Part shown: piece after piece, positions 6,937 to 9,016 of the stretch
Numbering within the stretch: position 1 is the stretch's first letter
How the letters are laid out: every line of letters starts with the position of its first letter
NCBI GenBank assembly: GCA_946482625.1
Contig: CAMLSH010000126.1
Location: 1-9,016 of the forward strand
DNA from: an uncultured Opitutaceae bacterium
Lineage (GTDB): Bacteria; Verrucomicrobiota; Verrucomicrobiae; Opitutales; Opitutaceae
Reading direction: 5' to 3'
DNA: 9,016 bases
Made by a program: the position numbers and the translations under genes
Notes under the pieces: model-generated
Seen by the model: only the letters and a program-made list of their open reading frames with translations
What the model was told of the DNA's origin: nothing
Database searches by the model: none

Positions 6937-7323
6937 GGAGAGGGCGGACGTAGTGAGTAGGGCTGAAGGCGGAGATGGGCGGAGGACGGATACCGGAAGG
7001 GTTAACCACTAATGGATTTCGCCAATGGGAGAAATCTTGGGAGTGCGGCTTCGGCTGATCGCCTGCGCGGGTGGGCGGAGGTGTCTGCTAATCGCAGACA
7101 AGGATTTCCGATCAAAGCGCTTTCTCTTACTCTTTCGTCAGAGAGGTGGAGCGGACCAGGCGGCGGGAGAATGATTAAGGGAAGGAGGAACCAGAAAGAG
7201 TCCAGACGTGACGGCATCTCCGGGCTCGCTACGGGAGCTCGGCGCGGGTTTTTTCCGGATTGTTTTAATAAACCTGCGAGCGGCGCGTTTTCACCAGCAT
7301 AGGTCACTTCCATTCACGACCCC
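6937..7323. other. 387-bp intergenic region with no supported gene
   Basis: This stretch separates the seven-gene operon from the sigma-factor pair. The first 60 bases are almost all purine and G rich and cannot form a strong hairpin, so no intrinsic terminator for the operon is visible. It holds the palindrome GGTTAACC (7000-7007), a perfect hairpin (7082-7100), and an AT-richer part (7250-7275) just upstream of the sigma-factor gene that could contain a promoter, although I find no convincing -35/-10 pair. Short open frames exist on both strands but their composition is not protein-like. Parts resemble dispersed intergenic elements of verrucomicrobial genomes, from memory only. Confidence 0.7.
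7082..7100. repeat. Perfect inverted repeat, 7-bp stem and 5-base loop
   Basis: TGTCTGC, loop TAATC, GCAGACA. The arms are exact complements. No T-run follows, so it is not a typical intrinsic terminator. It could be an operator for a dimeric regulator, an RNA hairpin in a leader, or chance. It lies about 220 bp before the sigma-factor start. Confidence 0.5.
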
Positions 7324-7848
7324 ATGAATCGGGCAAACCCTCATGAACACGCTGGAGATTTTGTGCAGACGGCGGTCGCGGAGTTTCAGGCTCCGCTTAT
7401 CCGCTACGCCTCGCGCCTCGTCGGCGATCCCGATCGGGCGCGCGACATCGTGCAGGACACCTTCGTCAAACTTCTGGCGCAGCCGGAGGAAGCCGTGGAA
7501 GGCCACATGGCCGAATGGCTTTTCACGGTCTGTCGTAACCGGGCGCTCGACGTGTTGCGAAAGGAGGGGCGCATGAAGCGCTTCGAAGACGGACAAGTGG
7601 AACGCGTGACGGCGAGCGATCCGCGACCGGGCCGCACCTTGGAGCGGGCGGAAACGCAGGAGGCGCTTTTGAGTTTGATCGGGCGATTGCCGCCCAACCA
7701 GCAGGAGGTCATCCGGCTGAAGTTTCAGAACGGATTCAGTTACAAAGAAATCAGCCGCATCACGACGCTCTCGGTGAGTCATGTCGGTGTGTTGATTCAC
7801 AACGCGGTGCTGCGGTTGCGCGCCGAATTCGCCGCGCAGAGGCCCTGA
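7324..7848 (+). CDS. ECF-type RNA polymerase sigma factor
   Basis: A 174-residue sigma-70 family protein of the extracytoplasmic-function group, with only regions 2 and 4. Region 2 is about 22-83: PLIRYASRLVGDPDRARDIV, then QDTFVKLL (2.2, core RNA polymerase contact), and EWLFTVCRNRALDVLRK (65-81; 2.3/2.4, -10 recognition and melting). A short linker follows. Region 4 is about 112-168: LLSLIGRLPPNQQEVIRLKF, then a helix-turn-helix FSYKEISRITTLSVSHVGVL (138-157) that reads the -35 element. Size and layout are normal. The ATG at 7324 has no clear Shine-Dalgarno; it is chosen because it gives the usual short N-terminus before region 2. The next gene starts 20 bp downstream and encodes a membrane protein with an anti-sigma-like N-terminus, so it probably controls this sigma factor. 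ECF factors commonly activate their own operon, but no promoter for it could be identified. Confidence 0.95.
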   Translation: MNRANPHEHAGDFVQTAVAEFQAPLIRYASRLVGDPDRARDIVQDTFVKLLAQPEEAVEGHMAEWLFTVCRNRALDVLRKEGRMKRFEDGQVERVTASDPRPGRTLERAETQEALLSLIGRLPPNQQEVIRLKFQNGFSYKEISRITTLSVSHVGVLIHNAVLRLRAEFAAQRP

Positions 7849-7854
7849 AACACC

Positions 7855-7860
7855 GAGGAG
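7855..7860 (+). promoter_or_regulatory. Shine-Dalgarno site for the vWA/anti-sigma-like gene
   Basis: GAGGAG lies 8 bases before the ATG at 7869 in the 20-bp gap after the sigma-factor stop. It fixes the start of the downstream gene. Confidence 0.7.
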
Positions 7861-7868
7861 ACGACACG

Positions 7869-9016
7869 ATGAACGAGCAGACTATTTCCCCTGACGATCC
7901 CAAGCTCACCGCGTACGCGCTGGGCGAATTGAGCGGCGAAGAACGCGCTGCCGTGGAGACGTTGTTGAAGAACGATCCGGTGGCGCAGGCGACCGTCGAA
8001 GAAATCCGCGCGCTGGCGGCGCAGTTGGAAGGCGCGCTGGCGCAGGAGGCGTTGATGGACCCTGTCGTTAGTAGCGAAGCAAGTGCAGGTCTCGCGAAGG
8101 AGGCGAAGGGCGGGAAGGCTTTACGGACGGCGGCTCGCGTGGAGGACGATCCGTATCGCAAGAAAGTGATCCGCTTTCCGTACGTGCTGATTGGCTCGCT
8201 GGCGGCGGCGTGTTTTGCGGTGGTGATCGTATTGCAAGATCAACGACGCGAGCAGGCGGTGGCGCAGAGCGGAGCCGGCGAGCCGGCGACGGGTTCCCAG
8301 GTGGCTGCGTCGGAAAGTGCCGCGACTTCGGGAGCTGTGGGTGCTTTGGCCGAAGCAGAGACAGGGCACTCGCTGTTGCTCGTGAAAGACGCGGAAGAGT
8401 TTGCGGCGATCCCCGCGCCTTCGGTGGCGATTGTGAAGACCGATGCACCTGCCTCCACGCGTGAGCAGAGCACCGCGGCGCCCGGTGATGTCTTTGCAAC
8501 GGCGCCGGAGCCGGTGAGGGCGGAACTCTCTTATCAGGGAGCGACGCCGCGGCTTGCGACGACCGTGACGGCGACGTCCGGGAAGACCGGATACGCATCC
8601 ACGGACGCAGATCGTGCGCGACCCGTTGATAAGCCAGCGGCGGTGGAGGCGCCGGCGGTGATCACACTCGCGGAGCATGCGCCGGCTTTGGCCAGGACGA
8701 CTCCTGCGGAGACGGCCGTGGGAGGCTCGGAGGATGTCATCCAACTGAGTGCGTTTACGGTCTCTTCGTCGCGTGACGGAGGATATGCGGCCGCCAGCAG
8801 TCTGGCGGGCAGTCGTGGAATCGGAAGCGGAGCAGCAGGCTCGGACGCCGATAAAAATGACGACAGTCGCGGCTCTACTTGGGGACGTACGGCCGAGCGG
8901 AGAGACTTTTATTTCGATCGGCCGCAGTTGAATTTCCGCGCGAAGAGCACGGTGCCGGCGCGTCATTTGTTTAACACGGAGGCGTACACTTTCCTGCCGG
9001 AGAACGATTTCTTCCG
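7869..9016 (+). CDS. YfbK-type vWA membrane protein with anti-sigma-like N-terminus (3' truncated by window)
   Basis: The frame is open from the ATG to the window edge (382 complete codons) and the gene continues beyond it. Domains in order: an RskA-like N-terminal helix pair (12-57, KLTAYALGELSGEERAAVE) without the His/Cys of zinc-binding anti-sigma factors; a Lys/Ala-rich linker (66-92); one transmembrane helix (104-122) after KKVIRF, giving a cytoplasmic N-terminus; a long Ala/Thr/Pro/Glu-rich periplasmic linker; a motif resembling the pre-plug region of opitutal TonB-dependent receptors (288-316, IQLSAFTVSSS then GGYAAASSLAGSR); and FNTEAYTFLPENDFF (368-382). In YfbK-type proteins this last type of sequence comes just before the STFSIDVDTASY start of the vWA domain, so a vWA domain plus a C-terminal DUF3520 domain should follow outside the window. 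The role is inferred: a membrane-bound regulator of the sigma factor encoded 20 bp upstream, sensing something in the periplasm. The vWA call rests on the pre-domain sequence only. Confidence 0.85.
   Translation, partial: MNEQTISPDDPKLTAYALGELSGEERAAVETLLKNDPVAQATVEEIRALAAQLEGALAQEALMDPVVSSEASAGLAKEAKGGKALRTAARVEDDPYRKKVIRFPYVLIGSLAAACFAVVIVLQDQRREQAVAQSGAGEPATGSQVAASESAATSGAVGALAEAETGHSLLLVKDAEEFAAIPAPSVAIVKTDAPASTREQSTAAPGDVFATAPEPVRAELSYQGATPRLATTVTATSGKTGYASTDADRARPVDKPAAVEAPAVITLAEHAPALARTTPAETAVGGSEDVIQLSAFTVSSSRDGGYAAASSLAGSRGIGSGAAGSDADKNDDSRGSTWGRTAERRDFYFDRPQLNFRAKSTVPARHLFNTEAYTFLPENDFF
8068..8122 (+). repeat. Possible dispersed-repeat-derived segment inside the vWA gene
   Basis: The stretch has the AAG/GCG-rich form (CTCGCGAAGGAGGCGAAGGG at 8091-8110) of a dispersed repeat family common in intergenic regions of many verrucomicrobial genomes; this comparison is from memory. 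It is read in frame as the Ala/Lys/Gly-rich linker between the anti-sigma-like region and the transmembrane helix. The reverse strand reads as a PFASFARPALASLL-type peptide, as such repeats often do. Only one copy lies in the window, so the repeat nature is not shown here. Confidence 0.35.

Noticed and set aside
7216..7260. Possible intrinsic terminator before the TTTTTT at 7249-7254
   Set aside because: Only 4-5 bp can pair (GCTC with GAGC), and the stem is not adjacent to the T-run. The position 300 bp after the operon is also unlikely.
7260..7300. Sigma-70 or ECF promoter upstream of the sigma-factor gene
   Set aside because: TTGTTT and TAATAA are present but no -35/-10 pair has acceptable spacing, and no second copy of an ECF-type motif is available for comparison.
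7012..7302. A 96-codon + strand open frame in the intergenic region, with a 103-codon - strand frame over it
   Set aside because: Neither has protein-like hydrophobic or domain patterns or a ribosome-binding site, and the DNA contains an inverted repeat and repeat-like pieces.
8121..8966. A 281-codon open frame on the - strand over the vWA protein gene
   Set aside because: Arg-rich composition typical of an antisense shadow. The + strand frame carries recognisable anti-sigma-like, membrane and pre-vWA sequence.
1..9016. tRNA, rRNA, CRISPR arrays, transposase genes, attachment sites
   Set aside because: None seen on reading both strands. No regularly spaced repeats and no transposase or integrase motifs.

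Overview
The window is high-GC (about two thirds G+C by eye) bacterial DNA. All eight full-length genes and one gene cut by the right edge lie on the + strand. The likely source is a verrucomicrobial bacterium, probably Opitutaceae-like. This rests on the protein families present, on a segment in the last gene that resembles the region before the plug of opitutal TonB-dependent receptors, on weak or absent Shine-Dalgarno sequences before several genes, and on short intergenic pieces resembling dispersed verrucomicrobial elements. The assignment is inference; there is no rRNA or other taxonomic marker here.

Region 1 (about 3-6936) is one long, tightly packed transcription unit. The order is DUF4129-type membrane protein, DUF4350-type membrane protein, MoxR AAA+ ATPase, a small four-helix membrane protein, DUF58 protein, SpoIIM-family membrane protein, RDD-family membrane protein. 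Five of the six junctions are overlaps or gaps of 34 bp or less. Three have 4-base start/stop overlaps as the favoured or alternative start. This is the widespread MoxR/DUF58/DUF4129/DUF4350/SpoIIM/RDD envelope module. Its likely theme is a MoxR chaperone-like ATPase working with a von Willebrand A-like partner (DUF58) and a set of inner-membrane proteins on some envelope or stress task; the biochemistry of this gene set is poorly known. The one unexpected member is the small gene at 3335-3784. It is about 50% G+C by manual count against about 70% in a neighbouring line, and I do not recognise its family. It looks like a later insertion into a conserved operon.

Region 2 (6937-7323) is a 387-bp gap with no gene I can support. 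It holds an 8-bp palindrome, a perfect 7-bp-stem hairpin and sequence that may derive from dispersed intergenic elements. It separates the two transcription units.

Region 3 (7324-9016) is an ECF-type sigma factor followed 20 bp later by a membrane protein truncated by the window edge. That protein has an anti-sigma-like cytoplasmic N-terminus, one transmembrane helix, a long Ala/Thr/Pro/Glu-rich periplasmic linker, a TonB-receptor-like motif, and the conserved sequence that comes just before the vWA domain in YfbK-type proteins. The pair looks like a sigma factor and its membrane-bound regulator/sensor.
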